The notes under the pieces were generated by a model. The model did not search any database and was not told the origin of the DNA. It saw only the letters and a program-made list of their open reading frames with translations. Below are positions 38,014 to 46,006 of a DNA stretch of 64,000 nt, one piece after another (within the stretch, counting starts at the first letter, position 1; every line of letters starts with the position of its first letter). This stretch comes from Sutcliffiella horikoshii (lineage in GTDB: Bacteria; Bacillota; Bacilli; Bacillales; Bacillaceae_I), in the NCBI RefSeq assembly GCF_019931755.1, contig NZ_CP082918.1, positions 3,328,001 to 3,392,000 of the forward strand. The letters are read 5' to 3'. The position numbers and the translations under genes were made by a program.

Positions 38014-38205
38014 TTAATTTTGCGGGCAGCATGGATCTTGCTGGTGGTTCTGATTGTGTGAAGAAACTTTAGCGTATAACTTTTGAAGTTTGCTGATAAT
38101 GCTTTTTCTTCTGCCATTGGAAGCGATGCTGAATTGATTGTCATTTTGCAAACTAGCTAATTTCTGTTCATTCAATTTGGAAAGTGTATAAGGATGTGTA
38201 TTCAT
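38014..38205 (-). CDS. 63-residue basic protein with C-terminal CCPQN
   Basis: ATG at 38205 lies 7 bases after AAAGGAGG; a TTG two codons earlier overlaps that site. The product begins MNTHPYTLSKLNEQK, has a basic helix (NGRRKSIISKLQKLYAKV) and ends DPCCPQN, so it also carries a vicinal Cys pair. Not recognised. It is the first gene of a two-gene unit with the 46-residue Cys-pair protein. Confidence 0.72.
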   Translation of the reverse strand: MNTHPYTLSKLNEQKLASLQNDNQFSIASNGRRKSIISKLQKLYAKVSSHNQNHQQDPCCPQN

Positions 38206-38222
38206 GTTCAAGCCTCCTTTAC

Positions 38223-38238
38223 ATCAAAAAATATTGAT
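38223..38238. promoter_or_regulatory. Operator-like palindrome B: ATCAA-N6-TTGAT
   Basis: Exact match to ATCAA-N6-TTGAT, placed between the -10 box and the ribosome site of the 38205 gene, so a bound repressor would block transcription. Motif resembles ArsR/SmtB-family operators. Confidence 0.75.
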
Positions 38239-38249
38239 TAATTAATTTC

Positions 38250-38278
38250 ATTATATGTGCGAAGGAAAAATTATGCAA
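38250..38278 (-). promoter_or_regulatory. sigma-A promoter of the Cys-pair module
   Basis: Minus strand TTGCAT (38273-38278), 17-base spacer, TATAAT (38250-38255), close to consensus and flanked by palindromes A and B. Confidence 0.85.
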
Positions 38279-38285
38279 CTATTAA

Positions 38286-38301
38286 ATCAAAAATATTTGA
38301 T
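38286..38301. promoter_or_regulatory. Operator-like palindrome A: ATCAA-N6-TTGAT
   Basis: Exact ATCAA-N6-TTGAT immediately upstream of the -35 box of the module promoter. Confidence 0.75.
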
Positions 38302-38383
38302 TTTTCATTCGACATTATACACAATAAGCCCCAGGCCCTCTCATTATAGGAGAGAGAAACCTGAGACTTAGCTTCACAAAGAC

Positions 38384-39160
38384 TTATTGCACAGTGTAGC
38401 CACCATCGATTACGACTGCCTGACCTGTTACGCCTCCAGCTGCATCGCTGCTTAAAAACATTGCATAATCGGCAATTTCCTTCACTTCCAGTAGTCTGCG
38501 CTGCGGTACCAATGGGTAGATGACTTCTTCCAATACTTTTTCCAATGGTACTTTTCTTGTTTCTGCAAGATCTTTTAACTGCCCGCGGACAAGCGGTGTA
38601 TCCACGTAGCCAGGACAGAGTGCATTGACGGTGATTCCATCTGCGGCTCCCTCTAAGGCTGAGACCTTCGTCAACCCGATTACTCCGTGTTTAGCGCTGT
38701 TATATGCGGCTTTTCCGGCAAATCCAACCAAGCCATTGATGGAAGCCATATTCAAAATCCTTCCGAATCCTTGAGCTTTCATCACAGGAAAAGCATACTT
38801 TGTCGCGACAAAAGGAGCTACAAGCATCACCCGAGTAAGGAGCTCGAACTTTTCAGTCGGAAAGTCCTCCAACATGGATACATATTGTAGGCCTGCATTA
38901 TTAATCAGTACATCCAGTCGTCCGAATTCAGAAACCGTTGCATCAATCGCGGATTTCAACTCTTCCTCGGATGTTACATCACAACGCAGCCCTCTGGCAG
39001 TCAACCCAAGGCGGTTCAAGCCTTCTCCCGCCTCTACTACATTCTCCTCATGCAAATCCGTTAGCACGACCTTTGCACCTGCTTCGGCAAATTGTTTTCC
39101 TATTTCGTATCCTATTCCTTGGGCTGCCCCCGTGATGAGAACAACTTTATCTTTAACCAC
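38384..39160 (-). CDS. bdhA: 3-hydroxybutyrate dehydrogenase, SDR family
   Basis: A 258-residue SDR enzyme. NAD-binding TGAAQGIGYEIG (TGxxxGIG), NNAG in INNAGLQYVSML, catalytic Ser in NMASINGLVGF and YxxxK in YNSAKHG, with the characteristic hydroxybutyrate-dehydrogenase segment GYVDTPLVRGQL. Known: D-3-hydroxybutyrate to acetoacetate with NAD. It follows the permease gene by 27 bases in the same operon. Confidence 0.92.
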   Translation of the reverse strand: MVKDKVVLITGAAQGIGYEIGKQFAEAGAKVVLTDLHEENVVEAGEGLNRLGLTARGLRCDVTSEEELKSAIDATVSEFGRLDVLINNAGLQYVSMLEDFPTEKFELLTRVMLVAPFVATKYAFPVMKAQGFGRILNMASINGLVGFAGKAAYNSAKHGVIGLTKVSALEGAADGITVNALCPGYVDTPLVRGQLKDLAETRKVPLEKVLEEVIYPLVPQRRLLEVKEIADYAMFLSSDAAGGVTGQAVVIDGGYTVQ

Positions 39161-39187
39161 TGCTTTAATCTCCCTTCACAACTGTTA

Positions 39188-40510
39188 TTAGATTCCTAGT
39201 CCCATAGAGAACAATGCGATAGCAATTGCCAATCCAATCAACGGAACGATGACCGTCACTGCTGCAACAGGGCCATATGCCGCCTGATGCGTTTCTCCAC
39301 AGATTGCACGGACAGTTGTTACAACATAACCGTTATGCGGCAAGGAATCGAGCGCACCGGAAGAAATGGCAACTGTACGATGAAGCGCTTCAGGATTGAC
39401 GCCCATGTCCATATAATGCGGCGCAATCAATGGCAAGGCGATAACCTGACCGCCAGAAGCAGATCCCGTCATACCTGCGATCACACTGACTGCAATTGCC
39501 GCCCCGATAAGCGGGCTTCCCGGGATATTGGTCATTGCCTCAACGACCGTTCCGAAAGCTGGCACCGCCTTGGCAACTCCACCGAATCCAACGACCGCCG
39601 CCGTGTTACCGATGGCAATCAAAGCCCCCATCGTCCCTTCTGAGATTGCATTCCAGAAGTTCTTGAAGTATTTTCTTCCAAGTATATAAGTCGTGATGAT
39701 ACCACCTAGTAATGCGATAATTAGCGCAGATTGCTTTAAATCATCATGGAAAATATACGAGATTACTAGTACAACAATCAATGGAATAAAACTCAAAAAC
39801 GGATTAGGCAATGGCCTCTCACTATCCATTGTAGGATCGCTATCTCTCGAAACAAACGTTTCACCACGTCCTACTGCCTTTGAAATCATACGCTTCAACC
39901 ACCAATAACCGAATATCATCATAAACACGGCAACTATTGCACTTACTTCCGCTCCTGCATATGGACTTGTGCCTAGATATTCAATCGGAATCCAATTCTG
40001 GATCTCCGGAGACCCGGCAGACGTCATGGTAAAAGTTACAGAACCGAATGCCAATGCTGCCGGAATGAATCGGCGTGGCAGGTTAGCCTGTTTGAACAAG
40101 CTGATTGCCATCGGATAAACGGAGAATGCAACAACGAACAAGCTTACTCCCCCGTAAGTCAAAATGGCACAAGCTGCAACAATGGCCAGGACAGCAAATT
40201 TCATGCCAAGCTTATCAACTACCAACTTGGAAACGGAATCTGCCGCTCCGCTATCTTCCATTACTTTTCCAAAAATGGCACCAAGTAAGAACATAAGGTA
40301 CCAGGAAGTCACAAAGGACGAGAAGCCGCCCATATAACTGCTGACAAAGTTTACTTCCCCTTCAGCGACCAGTTGTGGAAATAACGGCATTCCACTTAAA
40401 AGTGCTACAAATAGTGCGGACAATGGACCTACTACAAGAAGGTTCATGCCTCTCATCGTTAAAAAAATTAATAATGCCAAACCGCCGATAAGACCAATCA
40501 TACTCCACAT
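39188..40510 (-). CDS. GntP-family permease, probable hydroxybutyrate transporter
   Basis: A 440-residue polytopic protein of the GntP (gluconate:H+ symporter) family, with about 12 spans and the family segment SASGGQVIALPLIAPHYMDMGVNPEALHRTVAISSGALDSLPHNG (quoted in part: GALDSLPHNG). The specificity is inferred from the downstream hydroxybutyrate dehydrogenase and matches what is known for similar Bacillus loci. Promoter is sigma-54 type (see below). Confidence 0.85.
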   Translation of the reverse strand: MWSMIGLIGGLALLIFLTMRGMNLLVVGPLSALFVALLSGMPLFPQLVAEGEVNFVSSYMGGFSSFVTSWYLMFLLGAIFGKVMEDSGAADSVSKLVVDKLGMKFAVLAIVAACAILTYGGVSLFVVAFSVYPMAISLFKQANLPRRFIPAALAFGSVTFTMTSAGSPEIQNWIPIEYLGTSPYAGAEVSAIVAVFMMIFGYWWLKRMISKAVGRGETFVSRDSDPTMDSERPLPNPFLSFIPLIVVLVISYIFHDDLKQSALIIALLGGIITTYILGRKYFKNFWNAISEGTMGALIAIGNTAAVVGFGGVAKAVPAFGTVVEAMTNIPGSPLIGAAIAVSVIAGMTGSASGGQVIALPLIAPHYMDMGVNPEALHRTVAISSGALDSLPHNGYVVTTVRAICGETHQAAYGPVAAVTVIVPLIGLAIAIALFSMGLGI

Positions 40511-40531
40511 GTTTCTTTCCCCCTCTATTAT

Positions 40532-40545
40532 GGTAACCGCTTACA
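40532..40545 (-). promoter_or_regulatory. CcpA cre-like site in the permease leader
   Basis: TGTAAGCGGTTACC on the minus strand, matching TGNAANCGNNNNCA except in the last base, and close to the amyO-type operator. It lies between the sigma-54 start and the permease start codon, where bound CcpA would act as a roadblock. Confidence 0.6.
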
Positions 40546-40595
40546 AAAATATGAAAGCAAATACCATCGTGTATTTTGTCTTCCGAACTTAATGA

Positions 40596-40612
40596 TGCAA
40601 GAAGCGTGCCAA
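40596..40612 (-). promoter_or_regulatory. sigma-54 (-24/-12) promoter of the permease-dehydrogenase operon
   Basis: On the minus strand TGGCAC (40606-40611), five bases GCTTC, TTGCA (40596-40600): an exact match to the TGGCAC-N5-TTGCW consensus. Transcription would start about 75 bases upstream of the permease start codon. Confidence 0.92.
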
Positions 40613-40653
40613 CTTGCAAAGTTAATTGTTTCAATATTTTGAACAAAAAGTTT

Positions 40654-40736
40654 TTCCGGTTTTCTGGACAAAAGTAGACAGACTGGCACGAAACAAAGGA
40701 TTCCAGAAATCTGGAACATTTTCCGGTTTTCTGGAA
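40654..40736 (-). promoter_or_regulatory. Upstream activating sequence: three related palindromes
   Basis: TTCCGGTTTTCTGGA at 40654-40668, TTCCAGAAATCTGGAA at 40701-40716 and TTCCGGTTTTCTGGAA at 40721-40736. They lie about 70-145 bases upstream of the sigma-54 start, the usual range for an enhancer-binding activator, and right after the activator gene. Confidence 0.8.
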
Positions 40737-40763
40737 TCCTAATCGTGATATCCTATAACTTGT

Positions 40764-42131
40764 TTAGATGGAGTACTTTTTCAACTTTTCATAAAGACTT
40801 GATTTACTGATGCCGAGTTGCTTTGCGGCCATTAATTTATCATTTTGATATTTTTCTAACGTCTGAATGATAGCTTGCTTCTCTGCATCTTCCAATGTTT
40901 CTTTTAACGGTTTGGATCCAATCGGAATGGAAAACGTATCTGTCAGGTAATCCGGGAGTGCTTCCAATGTCAGCTTTTCGCCTGTTGATAAGTGAACGGC
41001 TGCCTGAATCACATTCTCAAGCTCCCGGATATTTCCCGGCCAGCGATATCGTGATAATGCCACTAGAGCATCATCTGCTACTGAAGTGACTCTTCTTCCA
41101 GTACGCTTGCAGATTTTATGAATAAAATGCTCCACAAGCTGCGGAATATCCTCCGTTCTTTCACTTAAAGCCGGAATATGAAATGGGATGACATGAATTC
41201 GGTAATATAGGTCATCCCGGAACCGCTTCTCCTCCATCATCTTTTCCAATGGACGGTTGGTCGCCGCAATGACACGAACGTTCACCTGTATCGGCTTTAT
41301 CGCACCAACCGGTTCCACTTCCCCTTCCTGCAAGGCACGCAACAGCTTAATTTGCATCGGCAGGGACATGTCTCCGATTTCATCCAGAAAAAGCGTGCCG
41401 CCGTCTGCTAGAAGGAACTTTCCTTTTTTTCCACCTTTCTTCGCCCCTGTAAATGCCCCTTCTTCATACCCAAACAATTCGGATTCAAGAAGGTGTTCAG
41501 GTATAGCCGCACAATTCAGCTTAATAAAAGGCATCTGACTGCGGTTGCTTAATTGGTGGATGCTGTGTGCAAATAATTCCTTCCCTGTCCCACTCTCTCC
41601 CCTGATCAGGACGGAAACGTCACTGGCAGCAATCTGTTTTACCTTGTCTTTCAATAATTTGATGAGCTTAGAATTGCCGATAATATCCTCTAGCGTGTAT
41701 TTCACTCCGGTTTGTCGCTCATATTCCTGCAGATAGTTTCTAATCCGCCCAAGCATGCTTTTGACATGACTGTTCATCTTGTCCCATTCACTCGTATCCC
41801 GGAAAATGACCGTTCCGTAAGCTCCAATAACTTCTTCTTTCTTATTAAAAATCGGCACACGGTTGGCAATCATATAATTGCCTTTGATATATTGAAGATC
41901 GGCCAGCTCTTCCTTCCCTGTCTTCACTACTTCATGCATACGAGTATTCTCTATCACTTCCGTCACATGCTTGCCAATCACCTCTTTATTATCCACCCCA
42001 ATAAACTCGCAATAACTATCATTCATATAGATTATATTGCCTTCATGATTGACTACCACTATCCACTCAAACGCATTTGCAATGATAGTATCCATCATTT
42101 CTTCTGTTAGTAAGCTTTCTTTTACTCCCAT
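40764..42131 (-). CDS. sigma-54-dependent transcriptional activator with PAS domain (hydroxybutyrate regulator)
   Basis: A 455-residue enhancer-binding protein. Layout: PAS domain (about residues 15-120; IVVNHEGNIIYMNDSYCEFIGV), a linker, the AAA+ domain with Walker A GESGTGKE, GAFTGA loop, Walker B GGTLFLDEIG, and a C-terminal Fis-type HTH (AAKQLGISKSSLYEKLKKY). Known: the AAA+ GAFTGA loop opens sigma-54 holoenzyme complexes. The PAS domain probably senses the substrate. Start at 42131 because AGGAGGGG lies six bases upstream of that ATG; an ATG six codons earlier lies before the ribosome site. Confidence 0.93.
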   Translation of the reverse strand: MGVKESLLTEEMMDTIIANAFEWIVVVNHEGNIIYMNDSYCEFIGVDNKEVIGKHVTEVIENTRMHEVVKTGKEELADLQYIKGNYMIANRVPIFNKKEEVIGAYGTVIFRDTSEWDKMNSHVKSMLGRIRNYLQEYERQTGVKYTLEDIIGNSKLIKLLKDKVKQIAASDVSVLIRGESGTGKELFAHSIHQLSNRSQMPFIKLNCAAIPEHLLESELFGYEEGAFTGAKKGGKKGKFLLADGGTLFLDEIGDMSLPMQIKLLRALQEGEVEPVGAIKPIQVNVRVIAATNRPLEKMMEEKRFRDDLYYRIHVIPFHIPALSERTEDIPQLVEHFIHKICKRTGRRVTSVADDALVALSRYRWPGNIRELENVIQAAVHLSTGEKLTLEALPDYLTDTFSIPIGSKPLKETLEDAEKQAIIQTLEKYQNDKLMAAKQLGISKSSLYEKLKKYSI

Positions 42132-42226
42132 CCTATACCCCTCCTGCATAACTAAACTAAATATATCACAAAAGTCTGACGGTTATGAGAGCGATTACAT
42201 AATCATCTTTAGTACATTTTGACAAA

Positions 42227-42273
42227 CTAAAAAGCAGCTGTCGGAATGATTTCTACTGACAGCTGCTTTTTCT
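42227..42273. terminator. Terminator of the gas vesicle operon
   Basis: AAAAGCAGCTGTC / GACAGCTGCTTTT hairpin with T-run on both strands; directly after the second gvpU. Confidence 0.88.
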
Positions 42274-42291
42274 GACCAAATTTTATTAAGT

Positions 42292-42687
42292 TTAAGAACC
42301 ACTATCTGATATCCTTCCTAAGAAAAACCCGTCAACTTCGCTTAATTTCCCTCTCCAGAGAATCTTCCCTTCTGAGGGAGTGGGTTTACTGTCTCCACAA
42401 TAAACCTTTGTATTTTTCAAATGGATGAAATTTGCTTCGGCACCTTTGCTAGATTCAAAGCTTTCTCCTGTAGCTGCAAGTTGTTCACTGATTTTTTGGG
42501 CTATTTCATTTCCATCTTCAAATGTCTCACTCATTGCTTCAAAATAATCTTTAGCTGATATAAGAGTACCCGATATAACAGCACCGTTTACATTCAAGCT
42601 AATATCCAGGGAAAAATCATAACTATTGGCTGCTTGCACAAAAAACTCTAAAATACTGTCTTTTCTGGCACCAAGCTCATTACTCAT
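42292..42687 (-). CDS. Second GvpU-family gas vesicle protein (short form)
   Basis: A 131-residue protein that aligns over its full length with the core of the neighbouring GvpU (shared KDSIL/KDNIL, SLDISLNVNGAV, SAKDYF/SAKEYF, SETFEDG, FIHLKNTKV, LWRGKL, VDGFFL). It lacks the charged tail of that neighbour. Known: GvpU of B. megaterium has been reported to undergo phase separation and cluster gas vesicles. Probably a tandem duplicate; it is the last gene of the operon, before the terminator. Ribosome site AAGGAGAAG upstream. Confidence 0.85.
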   Translation of the reverse strand: MSNELGARKDSILEFFVQAANSYDFSLDISLNVNGAVISGTLISAKDYFEAMSETFEDGNEIAQKISEQLAATGESFESSKGAEANFIHLKNTKVYCGDSKPTPSEGKILWRGKLSEVDGFFLGRISDSGS

Positions 42688-42744
42688 TTACACTTCTCCT
42701 TTCATCAACAGAAAAGAAAGCCTAACTATTCTCTACGTCTTGCC

Positions 42745-43434
42745 TTATTCGGATTTGGCTGTCTTTTTAGCAGAAGCTTTCTTTTTGGTTTTGGTAGAAC
42801 CAGATTTAGTCCCTGAACGTTTTTTCTGACTCTTTTCTTTCTCTTCATCATCATTGGATGTATCTTCGCTTGAATCCTGCTTTTCATCGGATTCTGTCTC
42901 ATCTTCAGACTTATCCTCATTTTTATTATCAGGGCTAAGTTTAGCTATCATCTCTTCTAATTTTCCGATTCGGTCTGTCAGTTTACTATTCTTCTCTTTC
43001 AATGATTGGTAATCGCCATTGTCTGATTCCTCATCATCATCTTCTGCGCTGTCCGGGATATTATCTAAATAGAAACCGTTAATATCACTAAGTGCCCCTC
43101 TCCAAAGAGCTACTCCCTTGGAAGGTGTCGATTTTCTGCTACCACAAAATACTTTTGCATCCTTTAGATGGATGAAGCTCGCTTCACCACCATCTTCTGA
43201 ATCGATGGCTTCACCTGCTTGTGCGAACTTTTCACTAAGTTGTTGAGCGACTTCACTTCCATCCTCAAATGTTTCGCTCAAGCTAACAAAATACTCCTTG
43301 GCTGAAACGATAGTTCCTGTAACAATGGCTCCATTTACATTTAATGTGATATCGATAGACAGATTATGTTTATTCGTTGCCTGGACAAGGAAAGCAAGAA
43401 TGTTGTCTTTCCCTGCCGCCTGTTCTTTAGTCAT
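42745..43434 (-). CDS. gvpU: GvpU, gas vesicle protein with long charged tail
   Basis: A 229-residue protein: GvpU core (about residues 1-125), then a coiled-coil segment (YQSLKEKNSKLTDRIGKLEEM, one residue over limit so read as positions about 150-170) similar to one in GvpT, an acidic part and a basic Lys-rich end (KKRSGTKSGSTKTKKKASAKKTAKSE, quoted only in part: KTKKKASAKKTAKSE). ATG at 43434 follows AAGGGAG; an upstream ATG lacks a site. Known: GvpU family associated with vesicle clustering in B. megaterium. Confidence 0.85.
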   Translation of the reverse strand: MTKEQAAGKDNILAFLVQATNKHNLSIDITLNVNGAIVTGTIVSAKEYFVSLSETFEDGSEVAQQLSEKFAQAGEAIDSEDGGEASFIHLKDAKVFCGSRKSTPSKGVALWRGALSDINGFYLDNIPDSAEDDDEESDNGDYQSLKEKNSKLTDRIGKLEEMIAKLSPDNKNEDKSEDETESDEKQDSSEDTSNDDEEKEKSQKKRSGTKSGSTKTKKKASAKKTAKSE

Positions 43435-43455
43435 TTTAAAAGCTCCCTTCATTCA

Positions 43456-44256
43456 TTAAGATGAAGTATCGTCATCACTGGAAAGAGTGGTTTCATTGCT
43501 CTCTTCATCTTTTTTCTTCTTAGAAGATTTTTTAGCTGTAGAACGTTTCTTTTTCGGTTTACTTTTCTTTCCCTTTTCATCATCGTTACTATCATCTTTC
43601 TCTTCTGAATCGTCTTCCTCTTCGTCCTCTGTTTCTTCTTCGCTGTCTTCCTCTGATTCTTCCTCGCTATCTTCATCTTTTTCCTCTTCGTTGTCTTCTT
43701 TACTGTCTTCTTCGCTATCCTCATCTTTTTCCTCTTCGCTGTCTTCTTCTGATCTATCGCCAGCTTCTTTATCTTCTGATAGTTTTGTCAGCATTTCTTC
43801 CAATTTCCCTAATCGGTCGGTAAGGTTCTTATTTTCTTCTTTCAATGATTCGTAATCCTCATTGGTGGAATCCTTTGTAGATTCTTTAGTTGCAGCTACT
43901 TCTTTTTCATTTGAAGCATCTTCATTGGAAGCTTCATTTTCAGACTCATCCTCACTTGTTTCCTCCTTTTCTTTATTAAATAAACCTTTTGCTGAACCTT
44001 TAATAGAATCATAAGCTTTCTTGGATTTTTCCTTGGCTGTTTCTCCAAAACTGGAGCTTTTTGTTTTAAGAGCCTCTGTATCAATACTATTCATTAGTTT
44101 TTTTCCGTTTTCAGCAGTAGCTAAATAACCGACTGTTGCCCCGATGATCCCTCCTGTAATGGAACGAGTGATCGGACCTGCAAATGACGTTTCTTCCTTA
44201 TTGGTGTTTTGTTCCTCTGTTTGATTTTCTGTAGTGTTTGTTTTGTTTTCTGACAT
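43456..44256 (-). CDS. gvpT: GvpT, gas vesicle accessory protein
   Basis: A 266-residue protein. Layout: N-terminal Asn/Thr/Glu-rich stretch, a short hydrophobic YtxH-type segment (GPITRSITGGIIGATVGYLAT, about residues 26-45), a helical/charged part, a coiled coil (about residues 135-165), a strongly acidic repeat region with a 16-residue duplication (DEDSEEDSKEDNEEEK / DEDSEEESEEDSEEET) and a basic C-terminal stretch (KSKPKKKRSTAKKSSKKKK). Position gvpJ-gvpT-gvpU matches B. megaterium. Function unproven; probably a scaffold. Confidence 0.82.
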   Translation of the reverse strand: MSENKTNTTENQTEEQNTNKEETSFAGPITRSITGGIIGATVGYLATAENGKKLMNSIDTEALKTKSSSFGETAKEKSKKAYDSIKGSAKGLFNKEKEETSEDESENEASNEDASNEKEVAATKESTKDSTNEDYESLKEENKNLTDRLGKLEEMLTKLSEDKEAGDRSEEDSEEEKDEDSEEDSKEDNEEEKDEDSEEESEEDSEEETEDEEEDDSEEKDDSNDDEKGKKSKPKKKRSTAKKSSKKKKDEESNETTLSSDDDTSS

Positions 44257-44283
44257 AATAAAAACCTCCTATTTTTAGTTGAA

Positions 44284-44616
44284 TTAGTAGTTGAATTCAG
44301 TTGAATTTATTCGGTTGGGACTTAGCTTTTTTTCGAGAGATTCAAGTCTCTCCAATAACATTTTATTTTCCTCTTCCAACGCCTTGGTGTTGTTGTCTAC
44401 CGCTTTAGAGCTTAGATAAGGATCCGTTTCCCACCAATCCATGCCAATCTCTTTTGCTTTATCAACGGAAGCGACAATAAGTCGTATCTTGATGGTCAAT
44501 AGCTCTACATCTGCGATACCCACTGTAATGTCACCTGCGATTACGACACCTTTGTCTAAAATTTTCTCAAGCACATCCACTATCGTACTTGATTGTCCAG
44601 TCGTTTGAACTGCCAT
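44284..44616 (-). CDS. gvpJ: GvpJ, gas vesicle protein of the GvpA family
   Basis: A 110-residue member of the GvpA fold (VDVLEKILDKGVVIAGDITVGIADVELLTIKIRLIVASVDKA, quoted in part: GVVIAGDITVGIADVELL) with a C-terminal coiled-coil extension (EEENKMLLERLESLEKKL). Known: GvpJ is an accessory nucleation protein. GGAGGG ribosome site. Confidence 0.92.
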   Translation of the reverse strand: MAVQTTGQSSTIVDVLEKILDKGVVIAGDITVGIADVELLTIKIRLIVASVDKAKEIGMDWWETDPYLSSKAVDNNTKALEEENKMLLERLESLEKKLSPNRINSTEFNY

Positions 44617-44647
44617 TATATGAACCCTCCTTAGAGTAACGATGTAT

Positions 44648-44932
44648 TTATAGCAAGCTTCCTAGAGGTCCAAGGTCAAGATTCAAGTCGTCTGCATCAA
44701 GGCCGAAGATTTCTTTTAGTTCTTCCATCTTTTCCTCAAGATTCATCAAAGCTTCACCTAAATCTTCGATCTGCTCATCGGTCAAGGTTCCGCCTTCCAC
44801 GCGTCGCATGGCATGGCGTTCCACGATTTGCCTCAACAGTTCCACCACAGTCAGGACAAGCTGAGCTAATCCATGTTCCGCTTTATCGGGATCTAAATTA
44901 ATTCTTCCACTTGTCGGGTTGGCCGGTTGCAT
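44648..44932 (-). CDS. gvpK: GvpK, gas vesicle assembly protein
   Basis: A 94-residue protein with the GvpK pattern INLDPDKAEHGLAQLVLTVV, LLRQIVERHAMRRVE and GGTLTDEQIEDLGEALM. Its start lies 35 bases inside the end of gvpS, with ribosome site AGGGAGGG within gvpS. Known: essential for vesicle formation in several systems. Confidence 0.93.
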   Translation of the reverse strand: MQPANPTSGRINLDPDKAEHGLAQLVLTVVELLRQIVERHAMRRVEGGTLTDEQIEDLGEALMNLEEKMEELKEIFGLDADDLNLDLGPLGSLL

Positions 44933-45173
44933 GTATTAATCCCTCCCTTTGATGATCAAATTCTACGGAAGATACCGTCTTGCCATTTCCCTGCTGTGCC
45001 TGAACTAAGGACTCTACAGATGCAATCAGGACACGAAGATCCAAGTAAACTAGATCGACACCCGCTATGGAAATGACCAAATCAGCTTTTATTGCCACAC
45101 CTTTATCAAGTATGACGTCTAGAATATCTATTAAAGCTATATCCTTATTTTCTATCGAATCTCTATGGGACAT
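44898..45173 (-). CDS. gvpS: GvpS, GvpA-family gas vesicle protein
   Basis: A 91-residue GvpA-fold protein (KDIALIDILDVILDKGVAIK, then ADLVISIAGVDLVYLDLRVLIASV). GvpS is the third GvpA-like gene in the B. megaterium order, between gvpL and gvpK. Overlaps gvpK by 35 bases. Confidence 0.9.
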   Translation of the reverse strand: MSHRDSIENKDIALIDILDVILDKGVAIKADLVISIAGVDLVYLDLRVLIASVESLVQAQQGNGKTVSSVEFDHQREGLIHATGQPDKWKN

Positions 45174-45189
45174 AATTAGTCATCCTCAC

Positions 45190-45996
45190 TTATGAAAAAC
45201 TTGAAAAGTGATAAGCAGGCCATGGTCCGGTCGGTTCAAACTGCCAGCCCATATCCCCCATTTTCTTTTCAAATTGCTGGATTTCTTCCAAAAACTGTTC
45301 CACTTTTGAGGAAGAAATAAGATAGACGCTATTCCAGGTCATGTTTTCTTTCCTACCTGTTACATCTTTGCTCCAATTCCGCTTTACATTGCCTTGCAAA
45401 ACAAAGTCCTTAAGATGTGTATGAATTCTTTCACTCACACGATCCTTTTCGTTCTCTACTTCATCATCAATCAATTTATCAAGTTTTTTCTTTTCGAAAA
45501 ATTGTTTCCCTTTAGATAGTTGACTGATTTCTTCTCTACGCTGCTCTATTGCAGGATTGTTCTGGCTTACTTGCTTCTTTAATAGTTCATCATTGCAATA
45601 TATTTTAAGATTCCATTCCTCATTGCCTTCTAGAAGCGCAAAGGTGTCTGTCATCTTGGAATGATTTTGCTGCACAGTATCTGTTAAACTAGTTTCATTT
45701 TTATATAACGTACAAAACTTTAAAGGAATTACAGTATATAATTTGGATAATGCCATTACTGTCTCATGATGATGAAATGCTTTTTCTTGCAGCCATTCCA
45801 TATCACTATTGATTTTTTCTTTAATGATTTCCTCTGAATACTCATTTGCATCCAGTGAACATACAATAGCGGTTATTTCCCCTATTGGTATGGTGTATAT
45901 ATCACCTTTTCCATCAAAACCTTTTATGGATGGAACAGGCTGGCTTACTGATTCATTAGTTGGGATCAGCCCATATAAATAAATTAATTCCCCCAT
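45190..45996 (-). CDS. gvpL: GvpL, GvpL/GvpF-family gas vesicle protein
   Basis: A 268-residue GvpF/L-family protein (opens MGELIYLYGLIPTNE; closes FEPTGPWPAYHF, the family C-terminal motif). Two ferredoxin-like subdomains separated by a helical part are expected. Known: chaperone-like component at vesicle assembly. GAGGG ribosome site, 10 bases after gvpG. Confidence 0.92.
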   Translation of the reverse strand: MGELIYLYGLIPTNESVSQPVPSIKGFDGKGDIYTIPIGEITAIVCSLDANEYSEEIIKEKINSDMEWLQEKAFHHHETVMALSKLYTVIPLKFCTLYKNETSLTDTVQQNHSKMTDTFALLEGNEEWNLKIYCNDELLKKQVSQNNPAIEQRREEISQLSKGKQFFEKKKLDKLIDDEVENEKDRVSERIHTHLKDFVLQGNVKRNWSKDVTGRKENMTWNSVYLISSSKVEQFLEEIQQFEKKMGDMGWQFEPTGPWPAYHFSSFS

Positions 45997-46006
45997 ACTC
46001 TAACCC

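Noticed and set aside
43487..43855. Plus-strand serine-rich frame opposite gvpT
   Set aside because: It is the complement of the acidic Glu/Asp/Ser codon repeats of gvpT; no ribosome site or conserved content.
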